Positions 59,910 to 59,938 of a stretch of DNA of 59,938 bases are shown one piece after another (positions within the stretch are counted from its first letter, which is position 1; the number at the start of each line of letters is the position of its first letter). The position numbers and the translations under genes were made by a program. The DNA is from Bacteroidaceae bacterium (GTDB lineage: Bacteria; Bacteroidota; Bacteroidia; Bacteroidales; Bacteroidaceae): NCBI GenBank assembly GCA_017548075.1, contig JAFYNL010000051.1:1-59938 (forward strand), in the 5' to 3' direction. The notes under the pieces were generated by a model, which saw nothing but the letters and a program-made list of their open reading frames with translations, had not been told where the DNA came from and did no database searches.

Positions 59910-59938
59910 ATGAAGTTAAATAGGGAGATACGCCAGCA
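59910..59938 (+). CDS. possible start of a gene cut by window edge
   Basis: Nine codons (MKLNREIRQ) follow a plausible promoter and leader. Too short to identify; it might also be untranslated RNA. Confidence 0.25.

Overview
The window looks like a Bacteroidales chromosome segment, most like Prevotella or a close relative. The evidence is: many promoters of the Bacteroidota form (TTTG about 19 nt before TAnnTTTG) with no strong Shine-Dalgarno sequences; Bacteroidota-only families (HU-like HIG protein, smalltalk mini-protein, BT4734-type primase); many exported glycosidases (GH2, GH16, GH26, GH27, GH59, GH92, GHL10); and a C-terminal NGKK tag typical of Prevotella secreted proteins. No rRNA, complete tRNA, CRISPR array, transposase or integrase was seen.

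Layout. 1-2163: 3' end of pyruvate:ferredoxin oxidoreductase, a terminator and a secreted GH26 mannanase. 2485-7942: branched-chain amino acid operon ilvD-ilvB-ilvN-ilvC, whose ilvN has an odd Cys-rich N-terminal extension. 8021-14757: accessory island with a primase-helicase, two small proteins, smalltalk, HU-like protein, an HTH mini-protein, a pair of proteins sharing a GGIN motif, and a NERD nuclease-like membrane protein. The island is bounded and split by four tracts, each of exactly three 8-mers related to NTGTTGCG. 14808-19555: a secreted protein, an outer-membrane barrel and two tandem CstA-type transporters. 19648-23319: an envelope operon (GHL10, beta-propeller, amidase_3). 23454-27961: uvrA, a lipoprotein and asparaginase. 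28048-32025: a second GHL10, a YgjP-like metalloprotease, an EEP phosphodiesterase and aroC. 32115-34515: MBL-fold protein with stacked promoters, then a SlyD-like PPIase. 34604-41792: GH92, a lipoprotein, a giant GH2/propeller hybrid and an MBL lipoprotein. 41975-46789: lysS-gpsA-pgi-HAD operon. 47457-59556: a long minus-strand cluster of GH27, GH16, propeller, DUF362, FMN reductase, DUF1349, GH59, acyltransferase and redox genes, without any SusC/SusD.

The most interesting signals are non-coding. (1) Intergenic arrays with an exact 22-bp period built on TAAC-NN-GTTA palindromes occur at four strong sites and one weak one; the same palindrome pair at 22-bp spacing sits on the HU promoter. 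(2) Heptamer repeats (GGTTANN, GGTTTAN or GGATTAN) lie immediately 5' of start codons of unrelated genes, and a related tract is read through inside the primase-helicase gene. (3) Octamer-triplet tracts flank an AT-rich segment in the island, which together with the primase-helicase suggests a domesticated replicon. (4) A promoter module with a conserved 19-nt spacer is shared by lysS, aroC, GH27 and, in tandem 82-bp copies, the MBL gene. All functional readings of these repeats are inference.
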